From positions 1-55,580 of the forward strand of contig DXBX01000022.1 of assembly GCA_019116285.1 (NCBI GenBank): DNA of 55,580 nucleotides, read 5' to 3'. Shown here piece by piece: positions 43,634 to 52,920 of this stretch (positions within the stretch are counted from its first letter, which is position 1; each line of letters opens with the position of its first letter). The notes below the pieces were generated by a model. That model was not told the DNA's origin. It saw nothing but the letters and a program-made list of their open reading frames with translations, and searched no databases. This DNA comes from Candidatus Bacteroides merdigallinarum (GTDB lineage: Bacteria > Bacteroidota > Bacteroidia > Bacteroidales > Bacteroidaceae). The position numbers and the translations under genes were made by a program.

Positions 43634-43641
43634 TACCTTTG
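43634..43641 (+). promoter_or_regulatory. -7 element of the DUF5606 gene
   Basis: TACCTTTG begins two bases after the coaE stop and is 48 bases upstream of the ATG at 43689. Confidence 0.5.
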
Positions 43642-43688
43642 CGGATTGAAAAAGTAAAATTATCAATAATCAAACATTTGAACTTATT

Positions 43689-44126
43689 ATGTTGAAGACT
43701 GTTTTGTCCATTTCCGGTAAACCCGGATTGTATAAACTCGTATCTCGCGGAAAGAATATGCTGATAGTAGAATCTCTGTCAGACAAAAAGCGTTTCCCGG
43801 CTTATGGCAATGAAAAGATTATCTCCCTGGGCGACATATCCATGTACACGGACGAAGAAGATGTTCCCCTGGCAGATGTATTCTCCGCCATGAAGAAGAA
43901 AGAAAACGGCGCCGCCGTATCCTTGGATATGAAGAAGGCAACTCCCGATGACCTATATGCCTATCTGGGCGAGGTTTTGCCTAACTTTGACCGCGACCGC
44001 GTACACGTATCCGACATCAAGAAACTGATTGCATGGTACAACTTGCTGGTCGCAAGCGGCATGACCGATTTCGAAGAAAAAGAAGAAGAAACAACCGGCG
44101 AAGAGGCAGGAAAAGAAGCTGAATAA
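43689..44126 (+). CDS. DUF5606 protein
   Basis: A 145-residue protein. The N-terminal beta domain (MLKTVLSISGKPGLYKLVSR, then MLIVESLSDKKRFPAYGNEK) resembles a small barrel, and a helical part follows (VPLADVFSAMKKKENG, DLYAYLGEVLPNFDRDRVHV, then KKLIAWYNLLVASGMTDF). The last 17 residues are almost all Glu/Thr/Gly. The family is Bacteroidetes-specific and uncharacterised. It has its own promoter and a terminator, although it sits in line with coaE. Confidence 0.85.
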   Translation: MLKTVLSISGKPGLYKLVSRGKNMLIVESLSDKKRFPAYGNEKIISLGDISMYTDEEDVPLADVFSAMKKKENGAAVSLDMKKATPDDLYAYLGEVLPNFDRDRVHVSDIKKLIAWYNLLVASGMTDFEEKEEETTGEEAGKEAE

Positions 44127-44177
44127 CCTGCCATACGCAGGGAAATCCCGCCGCATCCGAACGATCTTATTCTATAC

Positions 44178-44210
44178 GGGCTGATTCCATAGCATGGGGT
44201 CAGCCCTTTT
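44178..44210 (+). terminator. Terminator after the DUF5606 gene
   Basis: GGGCTGA (44178-44184) pairs with TCAGCCC (44200-44206), followed by TTTT. Confidence 0.75.
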
Positions 44211-44336
44211 CGATTCCTCGTTTCTGACTTTTCCACCTATCTTTTTCAATTAAAATTTGCGGAATATCAAATATTATCCCTAACTTCGCAACTAAATAAA
44301 TATCGGGAAAACATATCACATAAAATAGAATGCATT

Positions 44337-46349
44337 ATGGAAACATTGAACCTGATTAAAAACGACCCGTGGCTCGAACCGTATGCCGATGCCATCAACG
44401 GACGCCACCAGCACGCCATTGACAAGGAAAAGGAACTGACGGGCGGGGGCAAGAAAAGCTTGTCGGACTTCGCCACCGGCCACCTCTACTTCGGCCTGCA
44501 CCAAACGAAGGACGGATGGGTATTCCGCGAATGGGCACCCAACGCCAAACAAATCTTCCTCATCGGAGACTTCAACAACTGGCAGGAAGTGAAGAAATAC
44601 GCCCTCAAACCCAAGGCCAACGGCAACTGGGAAATCAAACTCCCCGCCGACGCCCTTCACCATGGCGACCTCTACAAGCTGAAAGTATATTGGGAAGGCG
44701 GATGTGGCGAGCGCATCCCCGCATGGGCCACCCGCGTGGTGCAGGATGATCAGACGAAGATTTTCAGTGCACAGGTTTGGGCACCCGCCAAGCCCTACAA
44801 AATGAAGAAGCGCGTATTCCGCCCCAACACCGATCCGCTGCTCATCTATGAGTGCCACATCGGCATGGCGCAGGATGCCGAGAAGGTGGGCACCTATCGC
44901 GAATTCCAGGAAAACATCCTCCCCCGCATCGTACAGGACGGATACAACTGCATCCAGATCATGGCCATCCAGGAGCATCCCTACTATGGCAGCTTCGGAT
45001 ACCACGTATCCAGCTTCTTCGCACCCTCCTCGCGCTTCGGCACCCCCGATGAACTGAAGGAACTGATAGACACCGCCCACAAGATGGGGCTGGCTGTCAT
45101 CATGGACATCGTACACTCACACGCCGTGAAGAACGAAGTGGAAGGCTTGGGCAACTTTGCCGGAGACCCCAACCAATACTTCTATCCCGGCGACCGCCAC
45201 GAACATCCGGCATGGGATTCCCTCTGCTTCGATTATGGCAAAAATGAAGTGCTGCACTTCCTACTCTCCAACTGCAAATATTGGCTGGAAGAATTCAACT
45301 TCGACGGCTTCCGCTTCGACGGAGTAACCTCCATGCTCTACTACAGCCACGGATTGGGCGAGGCTTTCTGCAACTATGCCGACTACTTCAACGGACATCA
45401 GGATGACAATGCCATCTGCTACCTGACGCTGGCCAACCGCCTCATCCACCAGGTGAAGCCCACGGCCATCACCATCGCCGAGGAGGTATCGGGCATGCCC
45501 GGCCTTGCCGCCAAGTTTGAAGACGGAGGCTACGGATTCGACTACCGCATGGCCATGAACATCCCCGACTATTGGATAAAGACCATCAAGGAGAAGATTG
45601 ACGAAGACTGGAAGCCCTCCAGCATGTTCTGGGAGGTGACCAACCGACGCGCCGACGAGAAGACCATCTCCTACGCCGAGAGCCACGACCAGGCATTGGT
45701 GGGCGACAAGACCATCATCTTCCGACTGATAGACGCCGACATGTACTGGCACTTCCAGAAGGGAGACGAGAACTACACCGTGCACCGCGGCATCGCCCTG
45801 CACAAGATGATACGCCTCCTCACCGCCAGCACCATCAACGGCGGCTACCTCAACTTCATGGGCAACGAGTTCGGACACCCCGAATGGATAGACTTCCCGC
45901 GCGAAGGCAACGGATGGAGCTACAAATACGCACGCCGCCAATGGGATCTGGTGGACAACAAGAACCTGGATTACCACTATCTGGGAGACTTTGACCACGC
46001 CATGCTGGAGGTTATCAAGAGCGTGCGCAAGATTCAGGCTACCCCGGTACAGGAGATTTGGCACAACGACGGCGACCAGGTACTAGCCTACATGCGCAAG
46101 GACTTGGTATTCGTCTTCAACTTCAATCCCAAGCAATCCTTCACTGACTATGGTTTCCTGGTGCCCGAAGGCTCGTACGAGATTGTGCTGGATACGGACA
46201 ATCCCGCCTACGGAGGAAACGGGTTGAACGATGACACCATCACCCACTTCACCATGCCCGACCCGCTCTATAAAAAAGATAAGAAAGGCTGGATGAAGCT
46301 CTATCTGCCCGCACGCACGGCACTGGTGCTGCGCAAGCAGAAAAAATGA
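44337..46349 (+). CDS. glgB: 1,4-alpha-glucan branching enzyme (GH13, eukaryote-like type)
   Basis: Makes the alpha-1,6 branches of glycogen. The 670-residue enzyme has an N-terminal CBM48 (FGLHQTKDGWVFREWAPNAK, then IFLIGDFNNWQEVKKYALK), a GH13 barrel with GFRFDGVTSM carrying the nucleophile Asp (about residue 330), AEEVSGMPG carrying the acid Glu (about 384) and ESHDQALVGDKT with the third Asp (about 450), and a C-terminal beta domain (KDLVFVFNFNPKQSFTDY). Length and motifs fit the GH13_8 group shared with eukaryotes. Other glycogen genes are not in the window. Confidence 0.94.
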   Translation: METLNLIKNDPWLEPYADAINGRHQHAIDKEKELTGGGKKSLSDFATGHLYFGLHQTKDGWVFREWAPNAKQIFLIGDFNNWQEVKKYALKPKANGNWEIKLPADALHHGDLYKLKVYWEGGCGERIPAWATRVVQDDQTKIFSAQVWAPAKPYKMKKRVFRPNTDPLLIYECHIGMAQDAEKVGTYREFQENILPRIVQDGYNCIQIMAIQEHPYYGSFGYHVSSFFAPSSRFGTPDELKELIDTAHKMGLAVIMDIVHSHAVKNEVEGLGNFAGDPNQYFYPGDRHEHPAWDSLCFDYGKNEVLHFLLSNCKYWLEEFNFDGFRFDGVTSMLYYSHGLGEAFCNYADYFNGHQDDNAICYLTLANRLIHQVKPTAITIAEEVSGMPGLAAKFEDGGYGFDYRMAMNIPDYWIKTIKEKIDEDWKPSSMFWEVTNRRADEKTISYAESHDQALVGDKTIIFRLIDADMYWHFQKGDENYTVHRGIALHKMIRLLTASTINGGYLNFMGNEFGHPEWIDFPREGNGWSYKYARRQWDLVDNKNLDYHYLGDFDHAMLEVIKSVRKIQATPVQEIWHNDGDQVLAYMRKDLVFVFNFNPKQSFTDYGFLVPEGSYEIVLDTDNPAYGGNGLNDDTITHFTMPDPLYKKDKKGWMKLYLPARTALVLRKQKK

Positions 46350-46382
46350 GGTGACAAATTGATAAATCGACAATAAAACAAA

Positions 46383-46427
46383 GGGATGAGGAAAACAAGT
46401 GAAAAGACTTGCTCCTCATCCCTTTTT
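46383..46427. terminator. Terminator between glgB and dnaB
   Basis: GGGATGAGGA (46383-46392) pairs perfectly with TCCTCATCCC (46413-46422), with an inner CAAGT/ACTTG stem, followed by TTTTT. The next 90 bases (46436-46520) are low-complexity repeats of ATTTGTGATT and CAATTGTCATTTG type. Confidence 0.85.
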
Positions 46428-46524
46428 CTATTTTGCTAATTGTGATTTGTGATTATTGTGATTGGCGATTATTGCAATTGTCAATTGTCATTTGTCATTT
46501 GTCACAATTGTCACGCGTCATTTG

Positions 46525-48096
46525 TCAGAAGGGTACGGAGTCATTGGCAGGCGCATCGAAGGGATTGCCCTGCATCGGCATGTCCATAGCAGAGGGAGGA
46601 GGAGGCACGGAAGGCGCACCGATGGGCGTATTCATGCTGGAGCCACGCATTACTCCCCCACTCTCACCGGGAGGCGGGATACGGTTGTCATCCGTATTCT
46701 CGAAGCGGGTGTACTGTCCGATGAAGCGCAGGCGCACATCGCCCACCGCACCGTTACGATGCTTAGCGATGATGATCTCCGCCAATCCGCGCAAGTCGGT
46801 ACCGTCCGCCGAAGTGTAGATTTTGTAATACTCCGGACGATGGATGAAGCACACCATATCCGCATCCTGCTCGATGGCACCCGACTCACGCAAGTCGCTC
46901 AGCTGTGGACGTTTGCCCTCCTCACCCTCGCGATTCTCCACGCCACGATTCAACTGGGAGAGAGCGATGATGGGGATATTCAGCTCCTTGGCAAGCCCCT
47001 TGAGCGAGCGCGATATGGTGCTGACCTCCTCCTGACGGTTGCCGTAAGACATGCCGCTGGCGTTCATCAGCTGGAGGTAGTCGATGATGATGACCTTCAC
47101 GCCATGTTCGCGCACCAGACGTCGTGCCTTGGTGCGAAGCTCGAAGACAGAGAGCGAAGGCGTATCGTCCACGTACAGAGGAGCATCCAGCAAGTCGCGC
47201 AACTTGTAATCCAGTTGTTGCCACTCATAGTCAGCCAGCTGACCGCTCTTGATTTTCTCACTGGGAATCTCGCATACGTTGGATATCAGACGGTTGACCA
47301 GCTGCACATTGCTCATTTCCAATGAGAAAAGAGCCACAGGATTGTGAAAGTCCACCGCGATGTTCTTCGCCATGGAGAGCACAAAAGCCGTCTTACCCAT
47401 GGCGGGGCGGGCGGCGATGATAATGAGGTCGGAGTTCTGCCAACCGGAAGTAATCTTGTCCAGCTTGCGGAAGCCGCTCTCCAATCCGCTCAATCCGTCG
47501 GTACGCGCGGCGGCCTTTTGGATTTGCTCCACCGCCTGGGCAATGACAGGATTGATTTGCGTATAATCCTTCTTCAAATTCTGCTGGGAGATTTCAAAGA
47601 GCTTTCCCTCCGCCTCCTGCATCAGATCGTCCACGTCCACGGTCTCGTCAAAGGCCTTCGTCTGGATATTGCTGGTATAGGTGATGAGCTCGCGTGCCAA
47701 CGCCTTCTGAGCGATGATGCGCGCATGATACTCAATATGGGCGGAAGATGCCACCTTGCCGCTCAGCTGAGCCAGATAGAAGGGACCTCCCACCTCCTCC
47801 AGTTCTCCGCGCTTGTTGAGTTGCTCCTTGACGGTGAGGATATCCACCGGCTTCTGGTTGATGGCCAGGTCGGTGATGGCCGCGTATATCAGCTGATGCT
47901 TGTGTTCGTAGAAAGACTCCGGGCGTAGGATTTCGCTCACCAACGAATAAGCATCTTTCTCGATCATCAATGCGCCGAGCACGGCCTCTTCCAACTCCGG
48001 CGCCTGCGGCTGGATGCGGCCATAATCCGTTACGGGTTGCACCGCCTTGCTGCGCGGTGTACGGCTTCGTCTGTTATTTGTACTGTTTTCTGCCAC
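46525..48096 (-). CDS. dnaB: Replicative DNA helicase
   Basis: A hexameric 5'-3' helicase that unwinds the fork. 523 residues: the N-terminal helical domain (QAPELEEAVLGALMIEKDAY, residues about 31-50), linker, and RecA-like motor with Walker A AARPAMGKTAFVLSMAKN (about 229-246), Walker B VIIIDYLQLM (about 330-339), sensor IIALSQLNRGVENREG and arginine-finger region RESGAIEQDADMVCFIHR. A Pro/Ser-rich disordered tail (about 485-523) ends in DSVPF, resembling the acidic C-terminal tip used for SSB-type interactions. Single gene with a consensus -7 element at 48141-48148. Confidence 0.95.
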   Translation of the reverse strand: MAENSTNNRRSRTPRSKAVQPVTDYGRIQPQAPELEEAVLGALMIEKDAYSLVSEILRPESFYEHKHQLIYAAITDLAINQKPVDILTVKEQLNKRGELEEVGGPFYLAQLSGKVASSAHIEYHARIIAQKALARELITYTSNIQTKAFDETVDVDDLMQEAEGKLFEISQQNLKKDYTQINPVIAQAVEQIQKAAARTDGLSGLESGFRKLDKITSGWQNSDLIIIAARPAMGKTAFVLSMAKNIAVDFHNPVALFSLEMSNVQLVNRLISNVCEIPSEKIKSGQLADYEWQQLDYKLRDLLDAPLYVDDTPSLSVFELRTKARRLVREHGVKVIIIDYLQLMNASGMSYGNRQEEVSTISRSLKGLAKELNIPIIALSQLNRGVENREGEEGKRPQLSDLRESGAIEQDADMVCFIHRPEYYKIYTSADGTDLRGLAEIIIAKHRNGAVGDVRLRFIGQYTRFENTDDNRIPPPGESGGVMRGSSMNTPIGAPSVPPPPSAMDMPMQGNPFDAPANDSVPF

Positions 48097-48140
48097 GTGC
48101 TATTAGTTTATATCAATTCCCCTTTTACTCAAAAGGGGGA

Positions 48141-48148
48141 CAAAGATA
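48141..48148 (-). promoter_or_regulatory. -7 element of dnaB
   Basis: TATCTTTG on the minus strand, 44 bases upstream of the dnaB ATG. Confidence 0.55.
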
Positions 48149-48202
48149 CGGATTTTATTCGGTTTTCCGATAGGGATAGCAAAAAGAATAAGAAGGAAAA
48201 AG

Positions 48203-48233
48203 TTGGAAGATGTTGATTAATTCGTTACCTTTG
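48203..48233 (+). promoter_or_regulatory. Promoter of the RelE/HigBA operon
   Basis: TTG at 48203-48205, 20 bases, TACCTTTG at 48226-48233; transcription would start near 48240, just before the toxin ATG at 48249. Confidence 0.65.
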
Positions 48234-48248
48234 CAAACAAAAGACACC

Positions 48249-48626
48249 ATGCGAAAGAATCAAATAAAACCGCTCAGAACGTTTTTTGTCTATAAGGATT
48301 ATTTCAAGGAGTTCAAGAAAACGCTCACAAGAACTACTTTGATAAAAATGTATCAAATATTTCTTTATATCATGACACTTGAAAAAATTCCCGAACAATA
48401 TTTCAAGGCAATAACTTCTGTCAAGGGATTATTCGAAATACGCATAGAAGAAGGCGGAAACATTTACCGCATCTTCTGCTGCATGGACAAAGGCAATATA
48501 GTCGTATTGTTTAATGCTTTTCAAAAGAAAACACAAAAAACTCCCGCCAACGAGATTGAAAAAGCAGCACGACTCATGGAAGAATATTTAAAGGAAAAAG
48601 AAAGGAGACAGCATGATGACAAATGA
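48249..48626 (+). CDS. RelE/HigB-type toxin (phage Gp49-like)
   Basis: A 125-residue member of the RelE/ParE superfamily. Conserved features: FFVYKDYFKEFKKTL at the start, KITSVKGLFEIRIEEGGNIY-like core (SVKGLFEIRIEEGGNIYRIF, residues about 60-79) and VVLFNAFQKKTQKTPANEIE (about 87-106), where Arg/Lys/Lys are the expected RNase residues. HigB-like toxins cleave mRNA on the ribosome. The toxin gene precedes the antitoxin, which is the HigBA order, and overlaps it by 14 bases (48613-48626). The first 10 residues are uncertain because the start codon choice is open. Confidence 0.85.
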   Translation: MRKNQIKPLRTFFVYKDYFKEFKKTLTRTTLIKMYQIFLYIMTLEKIPEQYFKAITSVKGLFEIRIEEGGNIYRIFCCMDKGNIVVLFNAFQKKTQKTPANEIEKAARLMEEYLKEKERRQHDDK

Positions 48627-48924
48627 AGAAATGAAAGCATTGGGATGCACCCCCTTGGAGGACTTGATTACAGAAGATTTCGGAGCACCCGGTACCCCCG
48701 AACGCGACGAGTTCGATCGAGACGCCGAGGCCTTCATCCTGGCCGAACGCCTCAAGGAAGAACGCAAGAAAGCCGGATTGACCCAAGCACAGCTGGCCGA
48801 AAAGATAGGCACGAAGAAATCCTACATCTCGCGCCTGGAGAACGGACACGCCGACATACAGCTATCCACCCTCTTCAAGATTTTCCAAGGACTCGGAAAG
48901 CAAGTCAGCGTGCGCATCCTCTGA
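48613..48924 (+). CDS. HigA-type XRE antitoxin
   Basis: A 103-residue helix-turn-helix protein. The N-terminal 35 residues (GCTPLEDLITEDFGAPGTPE) probably wrap the toxin. The XRE domain occupies residues about 40-95: KEERKKAGLTQAQLAEKIGT then KSYISRLENGHADIQLSTLF. It would bind its own promoter and neutralise the upstream RelE/HigB protein. Coupled to the toxin by a 14-base overlap. The stop is followed about 100 bases later by the M16 peptidase gene, which has its own -7 element. Confidence 0.88.
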   Translation: MMTNEEMKALGCTPLEDLITEDFGAPGTPERDEFDRDAEAFILAERLKEERKKAGLTQAQLAEKIGTKKSYISRLENGHADIQLSTLFKIFQGLGKQVSVRIL

Positions 48925-48966
48925 GTTTTTTCCGCCCAAAAAACGACGAGGTACGTGATTTTTTCA

Positions 48967-48974
48967 TAGCTTTG
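48967..48974 (+). promoter_or_regulatory. -7 element of the M16 peptidase gene
   Basis: TAGCTTTG matches TAnnTTTG, 51 bases upstream of the ATG at 49026. Confidence 0.5.
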
Positions 48975-49025
48975 CCTACTGATAAGCGAAAAAGACTTTA
49001 TTCACTATTTAGTATCACAAAAGTT

Positions 49026-51932
49026 ATGAAAACATCATGCAGACTTAAAGCGGTTCTTCTGCTTGCCGTTGCGCTGCTGGCCCTGCCCACCTTCGGACAA
49101 GGACTGAAAGCGTTCAAGCTGAAGAACGGTCTTTCCGTATATATATGGGAAGACAACACCAAATCAGACGTGTTCGGCATCGTGGCAGTGCGCGCAGGCT
49201 CCGTCAACGAACCGGAGGAATACACCGGCCTGGCGCACTACCTGGAGCACGTCATGTTCAAAGGAACCGACCAGATAGGCGCCTTGGATTGGGCGAAGGA
49301 GAAGCCTATCTACGACCAGATCATCGCCAAATACGACGAGATGGCCGCCACCTCCGATCCTGCACAGAAAGCTGCCATCGGACGACAGATCAACGACCTC
49401 ACCGTGGAGGCCGGGAAAATCAGCGTCTCCAATGAATTCTCCGACCTCATGGAGAGCATCGGCGGGAAGAATCTCAACGCAGGCACCAGCTACGACCTGA
49501 CGTACTACCACAACTCCTTCCCCGCCTACCAGATCAACAAGTGGCTGGAAATCTCCTCGCAACGCTTCATACACCCCGTCTTCCGCACCTTCCAGTCAGA
49601 GCTGGAGAACGTCTACGAGGAGTATAACATGTACCAGGACAACCCCGGCAACCAGCAGGCCAACTTCCTCCGCTCAAAAGCGTTCGAAGGCCACCCCTAT
49701 GCAAGAGATATCATCGGCCTGCCCGAGCACTTGAAGAATCCGCACCTCAGCAAGCTCATCGACTTCTACAACGAATGGTATGTGCCCGAAAACATGGTCC
49801 TCATCCTCGTGGGAAACGTCAACGCACAGCAGATAGCCGGACGTATCGCGGGAACCTTCGGGCGACTGGAAGCGAAACCCCTGCCACAGCGCAAGACGTA
49901 TCCCGACCTTGAAATCAAGGGACGTACCCAATACTCCGCCAAGGTGGGCATCTACCCCAGCGTATGCCTCATCTACCCCGGCGTACCCGCGGGGCACCCC
50001 GACGAGCTGCCGCTGGAGATAGCCATGTCACTCCTGAGCAACGGCGATCACACCGGCACCCTCGACAAGCTGACCTTGGACGGAGAGCTGACCGATTGCG
50101 GAGCCTCGCCCATGACCATGCGCGAGCAAGGACGAAACCTCATCCAGTGCATCCCCCTCTACGACGAGAACCAGCGCCGCTTCGAATCCAACAAGAGCAC
50201 CGAGAAGAAAGCGCTCGAAGCCATCCGCCGCGTGGCCAACGGTGAATTCGAGGACTGGAAGGTGGAAGCCATCAAGATGAACCTCTGCCGCGATTTCGAC
50301 GTGCAGATGGAATCCAACACCTTCAAGGGACAACTCCTGATGGATGCCTTCATCAACAACAAAGACCTGGCCAAGGTGTTGAACTACAAAGACGAAGTGA
50401 TGGCCGTCACCACAGACGACATCAAGCGCGTCGTCAAGCAATACCTGGGCGACAACTACCTGGCACTGTATATCGAACAGGGAAAGGCCAAGAAAGGCGA
50501 GAAGATACAGAAACCCGGCTACAAACCCATCGAACCGCCCGTAGGCAAGGAATCGCTCTACGCCATGCAGTTCAAGCACATGCCCATCGGACAAGTGGAA
50601 GAGAAATTCATCGACTTCAGCGACGTGCAGGTGCAACAGCTCAACGACCGCTCCAAGCTCTACTACACGCCCAACACCGAGAACAATGTCTTCTCCCTCA
50701 CCCTGCGCTACGGCACCGGCGAGCGCGAGTTCCCCAAGCTGGGCATCGCCGCCGAGCTGATGAACAACGCCGGCGTGATGGGTGCCTACGAACCCCAGCA
50801 GCTCAAGGAAGAGCTGAGCCGCCTCAACGCCACCTGCCAGGTATGGGCCTCGGACGACTACCTCTACATCATGATGCGCGGCTATGAACAGACACTGCCG
50901 CAGGCCTGCCAGCTGCTCTCCCGACAGATACTCATGCCCCAGCTGGACGACAAACAACTGAGCCGCCTGAAAGGCTCCGTCCTCGGCTCGCGCCAGCAAC
51001 GCAAGGACAATGTCAGCACCCTGGCCGACGCACTCTCGCAATACATCCGCTACGGCGAGAAATCCGACTACATTGACGAGCTCACCGACCAGCAGATGCT
51101 GGAACTGCAAATCTCCGAGCTGACGGGCGACATCAACCGCGCCGCCAACTACGAGGCAGAAATCTTCTACTGCGGCACCCTCCCCTTCGAGCAAGTCGCC
51201 CAGGTGCTCAGCACCAGCCTCCCGCTGGTGGCCAACGAACGACCCAGCCTGTCGCCTCAGGACAAGCCCCTTGCGCCCGTCGCCGAGAACACCGTCTACT
51301 TCCTGCCCAACAACGACGCCGAGCAGGCACAAATCTTCTTCTACCTGCCCATGGGCGCGTATGACAAGCAGGATGACGTCCTGCGCGACGCCTTCAACCA
51401 ATACTTCTCCGGCGGCTTCGGAGGCCTGGTGATGAACGAAATCCGCGAAAAGCGCTCCATGGCCTACTACGCCGGCGCAAACGTGCTGACACCTGCTCTC
51501 CCCGGCAATCCCACCTACATGTACGGCCACCTGGGCACGCAAAACGACAAGGTGAACGATGCCGTGGATGTCTTCATGCGCCTGGTCAACGACATGCCGC
51601 AGAACCCCTCACGCCTGGACAACATCAAGTCCTACCTGCGCCAGGAGGCACTCAGCACCCATCCCGACTTCCGCAGCAAGGCGCAATACCTGCGCACCAT
51701 CCGGCGCATGGGCTACACGGATGACCCCGCCAAGGTCAACCTTCCCAAGATCGATGCCCTCACCTTTGACGACATCACCAAGTTCTATCGGGCGAACATC
51801 CAGGGCAAGCCCTACGTCATCGGCATCATCGGCAACCCCAAGATGATAGACACGGACAAGCTCGCGAAGTATGGCAAGGTAGTAAAACTCAACGAACGAA
51901 AGCTCTTTAACACGAAAGACGCGCTGTTCTGA
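49026..51932 (+). CDS. Exported M16 (pitrilysin/insulinase) zinc metallopeptidase
   Basis: Start at 49026 (MKTSCRLKAVLLLAVALLAL) gives 968 residues with a signal peptide ending near FGQG. The first M16 unit carries the inverted zinc motif TGLAHYLEHVMFKG (HxxEH at about residues 72-76) and the downstream Glu in ELENVYEEYNM (about 197-207). The second, inactive M16 half begins around residue 500 and ends with KPYVIGIIGNPKMIDTDKLA. The two halves form a clamshell that degrades peptides in the periplasm. The open frame continues upstream through the HigA gene in another frame, but that part is a shadow. Complete single gene. Confidence 0.93.
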   Translation: MKTSCRLKAVLLLAVALLALPTFGQGLKAFKLKNGLSVYIWEDNTKSDVFGIVAVRAGSVNEPEEYTGLAHYLEHVMFKGTDQIGALDWAKEKPIYDQIIAKYDEMAATSDPAQKAAIGRQINDLTVEAGKISVSNEFSDLMESIGGKNLNAGTSYDLTYYHNSFPAYQINKWLEISSQRFIHPVFRTFQSELENVYEEYNMYQDNPGNQQANFLRSKAFEGHPYARDIIGLPEHLKNPHLSKLIDFYNEWYVPENMVLILVGNVNAQQIAGRIAGTFGRLEAKPLPQRKTYPDLEIKGRTQYSAKVGIYPSVCLIYPGVPAGHPDELPLEIAMSLLSNGDHTGTLDKLTLDGELTDCGASPMTMREQGRNLIQCIPLYDENQRRFESNKSTEKKALEAIRRVANGEFEDWKVEAIKMNLCRDFDVQMESNTFKGQLLMDAFINNKDLAKVLNYKDEVMAVTTDDIKRVVKQYLGDNYLALYIEQGKAKKGEKIQKPGYKPIEPPVGKESLYAMQFKHMPIGQVEEKFIDFSDVQVQQLNDRSKLYYTPNTENNVFSLTLRYGTGEREFPKLGIAAELMNNAGVMGAYEPQQLKEELSRLNATCQVWASDDYLYIMMRGYEQTLPQACQLLSRQILMPQLDDKQLSRLKGSVLGSRQQRKDNVSTLADALSQYIRYGEKSDYIDELTDQQMLELQISELTGDINRAANYEAEIFYCGTLPFEQVAQVLSTSLPLVANERPSLSPQDKPLAPVAENTVYFLPNNDAEQAQIFFYLPMGAYDKQDDVLRDAFNQYFSGGFGGLVMNEIREKRSMAYYAGANVLTPALPGNPTYMYGHLGTQNDKVNDAVDVFMRLVNDMPQNPSRLDNIKSYLRQEALSTHPDFRSKAQYLRTIRRMGYTDDPAKVNLPKIDALTFDDITKFYRANIQGKPYVIGIIGNPKMIDTDKLAKYGKVVKLNERKLFNTKDALF

Positions 51933-51938
51933 GGAAAT

Positions 51939-52031
51939 TGAAAATGGAGAATGGAGAATGGAGAATTTTGTAGACGCGGATTTAGCAGATTTAACGGATT
52001 CTCAATTCTCCATTTTCTCAATTCCCTATTT
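51939..52031. repeat. Low-complexity inverted repeats after the M16 gene
   Basis: GAAAATGGAGAAT-type units (about 51950-51966) are inverted as ATTCTCCATTTTC (about 52002-52018), with further AATTCTCAATTTTC copies up to the TRIC gene end. The same simple words occur near 53480-53590 and 55226-55250. They can pair and could end transcription from both sides. Confidence 0.6.
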
Positions 52032-52655
52032 TCAATTCTCAATTTTCTCATGTCCCTTGAGTATCGGCAGGCAGATGTTGTACTTCACCGAGAGGACACG
52101 CACCACGAACACCGTAACGCCCCCCGCCACCTGGCACACCACGGCATCCGCCCCGCACACGCCGCACAGCCAGTAGACCGTGCCGCCCACGACGCACGCC
52201 ATGGCGTAAATCTCCTTGCGGAAGATGAGCGGCGTCTCGTTGATCAGCACGTCGCGGATGACGCCTCCCGCCGCGCCCGTGATGCTGCCCATGATGATGG
52301 CCACCCAGAAGGGCTGCCCCAGCGCCAGCGCCTTGCCGCAACCCACCACCGTGAACAGCGCCAGGCCGATGGCATCGAACGTGAAGAGCGTGTTGTTCAG
52401 ATGCACGATATGCTTGCCGAAGATGATGACCCACACCAGCGCCAGGCCCGTGCAGAGCAGATAGATGGGATCCGTCATCCACGCCGGCGTCACGTCCAGC
52501 AGGACGTCGCGGATGGTACCCCCGCCCACGGCCACGGCAAAGCCGCACACGTAGGCACCAAACCAGTCGAAACGCTTGGCCGAAGCCAGCCGGATGCCGC
52601 TCACGGCAAAGGCAAAAGTGCCGATAAAGTCGAGAATCTGAACGAATGTAGGCAT
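52032..52655 (-). CDS. TRIC/UPF0126 family membrane channel
   Basis: A 207-residue inner-membrane protein with six to seven helices. Two homologous halves each end in a glycine motif: AVGGGTIRDVLLDVTP (residues about 41-56) and AAGGVIRDVLINETP (about 127-141). This internal repeat is the signature of the trimeric intracellular cation channel (TRIC) superfamily and its bacterial UPF0126/YicG-YadS members, which conduct monovalent cations. The C-terminus (HEKIEN) is encoded by the simple repeats between it and the M16 gene. Single gene; physiological ion unknown. Confidence 0.87.
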   Translation of the reverse strand: MPTFVQILDFIGTFAFAVSGIRLASAKRFDWFGAYVCGFAVAVGGGTIRDVLLDVTPAWMTDPIYLLCTGLALVWVIIFGKHIVHLNNTLFTFDAIGLALFTVVGCGKALALGQPFWVAIIMGSITGAAGGVIRDVLINETPLIFRKEIYAMACVVGGTVYWLCGVCGADAVVCQVAGGVTVFVVRVLSVKYNICLPILKGHEKIEN

Positions 52656-52684
52656 AGTGTCTGTTGAGTCTTTTTAATTTTATG

Positions 52685-52745
52685 GAAAATCCGCGCAAAG
52701 GAACGAAATTTCGGGCAAATATCGCTCGCTTCACGCGGATTTTAT
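52685..52745. terminator. Inverted repeat between smalltalk and TRIC genes
   Basis: AAAATCCGCG (52685-52694) pairs with CGCGGATTTT (about 52735-52744); T-rich sequence lies beyond it on the minus strand, consistent with ending the smalltalk transcript at the island edge. Confidence 0.55.
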
Positions 52746-52774
52746 TTTCGTCAGCCGACACATTTGCAGCGGCG

Positions 52775-52873
52775 TCAGCCGATGCAGCTCACCATGCCCA
52801 GCGTGGTGCCGATAGCCGTCAGAATACTGATCAGCGTCTGAAGAATCATCTTCCAGGTATCTTTTTTGCTCAT
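52775..52873 (-). CDS. 'Smalltalk' small protein
   Basis: A 32-residue peptide reading MSKKDTWKMILQTLISILTA and then IGTTLGMVSCIG to a TGA stop. A basic, Trp-containing start is followed by one hydrophobic helix and a cysteine near the end. This is the Bacteroidales family annotated as smalltalk protein, found beside HU-like genes in mobile islands. Function unknown; likely a membrane peptide. It is too short for most gene callers but the codon-level match to the family pattern is clear. Confidence 0.85.
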   Translation of the reverse strand: MSKKDTWKMILQTLISILTAIGTTLGMVSCIG

Positions 52874-52920
52874 AGGTCGATTAGTGGTTAATGGTTAATG
52901 ATTAATTTTCTGACGCGATG

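Noticed and set aside
48645..49025. N-terminal extension of the M16 peptidase frame
   Set aside because: It is an Arg-rich shadow of the HigA gene; the true start is the ATG at 49026, followed by a signal peptide.
50028..51542. 504-codon open frame antisense to the M16 peptidase
   Set aside because: Shadow of a GC-rich gene; low-complexity Val/Gly/Leu/His sequence and no start context.
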